Shown here piece after piece: positions 21,912 through 21,968 of a DNA stretch of 21,968 nucleotides. How positions within the stretch are numbered: the stretch's first letter is position 1; each line of letters begins with the position of its first letter. Source of the DNA: Bacteroidales bacterium (GTDB lineage Bacteria > Bacteroidota > Bacteroidia > Bacteroidales > P3); the NCBI GenBank assembly GCA_900771365.1, contig CAAGNU010000070.1, positions 1 to 21,968 of the forward strand. Direction: 5' to 3'. Both the position numbers and the translations under genes were made by a program. Below the pieces are notes generated by a model. It saw only the letters and a program-made list of their open reading frames with translations, ran no database searches and was not told the DNA's origin.

Positions 21912-21968
21912 ATTAATAATGAGTAATGAATAATTAATAATGAGTAATGAGTAATTAATAATGAGTGC
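21912..21968. repeat. 21-bp AT-rich tandem repeats, cut by the window end
   Basis: Two 21-bp units (21912-21932 and 21933-21953) beginning ATTAATAATGAGTAATGA differ at one base. A third begins at 21954 and diverges after ATTAATAATGAGT, close to the window end. Confidence 0.85.

Larger units (their letters stand above)
21113..21968. other. gene-free, repeat-rich tail
   Basis: After the tig terminator I find no protein-coding gene I can support. Short frames at 21163-21441, 21210-21422 and 21469-21849 run through tandem repeats and have no family resemblance. The stretch holds 19-bp tandem repeats, several GC hairpins, a lone minus-strand promoter, TTAATTCACG repeats and 21-bp AT-rich repeats, all listed separately. 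Confidence 0.6.

Overview
The window reads as a chromosomal segment from a member of the Bacteroidetes, most likely order Bacteroidales; I cannot fix the family. Three things support this. Most promoters that can be seen carry the Bacteroidetes -7 box TAnnTTTG (TATCTTTG at 582, 4211 and 10174, TAATTTTG at 6839, TAACTTTG at 19597). Most genes lack a convincing Shine-Dalgarno sequence. The gene content is also typical: DUF4254 next to a family 9 glycosyltransferase, a COX24-like mini-protein before RNase G, and secreted GH25 and GH2-type proteins. The standard bacterial code fits, since TAA, TAG and TGA all end genes.

Layout. 1-540: decayed 3' part of an outer-membrane-protein-like gene on the minus strand. 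594-2202: DUF4254 protein and family 9 glycosyltransferase, a probable surface-glycan pair, meeting tail-to-tail with a membrane sensor histidine kinase (2199-3716, minus) that has no response regulator beside it. 3717-4287: spacer with two perfect palindromes and a long inverted repeat. 4288-5460: mtnN-luxS, the two-step detoxification of S-adenosylhomocysteine that yields AI-2 precursor. 5568-5641: tRNA-Arg(CCG). 5765-6697: CPBP/CAAX-type membrane protease. 6905-7303: HU-family protein and a 29-residue COX24/mS38-like protein, closed by a strong terminator hairpin. 7402-9784: RNase E/G and an overlapping secreted GH25 lysozyme. 10280-13437: kamD-kamE-atoA, part of lysine fermentation. 13466-19437: outer-membrane barrel candidate, a 1188-residue GH2-type protein that appears to have lost both catalytic glutamates, tcdA, and a lipoprotein, closely spaced and all on the plus strand. 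19659-21014: trigger factor with its own promoter and terminator. 21113-21968: gene-free tail rich in repeats, with a possible minus-strand structured RNA.

How the genes work together. kamD and kamE form the B12/PLP-dependent 5,6-aminomutase, and the CoA-transferase beta subunit after them fits the same lysine-to-butyrate/acetate route. The remaining pathway genes (kamA, kdd, kce, kal, and the alpha subunit atoD) are not in the window. HU, the mini-protein, RNase G, TcdA, tRNA-Arg and trigger factor are housekeeping functions in chromosome structure, RNA and translation. The most unusual items are the apparently inactive GH2 protein, the mini-protein/terminator/RNase G arrangement, a promoter that places the DUF4254 start codon almost at the transcription start, and the structured repeat-rich tail. 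No mobile element, CRISPR array or phage gene was recognised.
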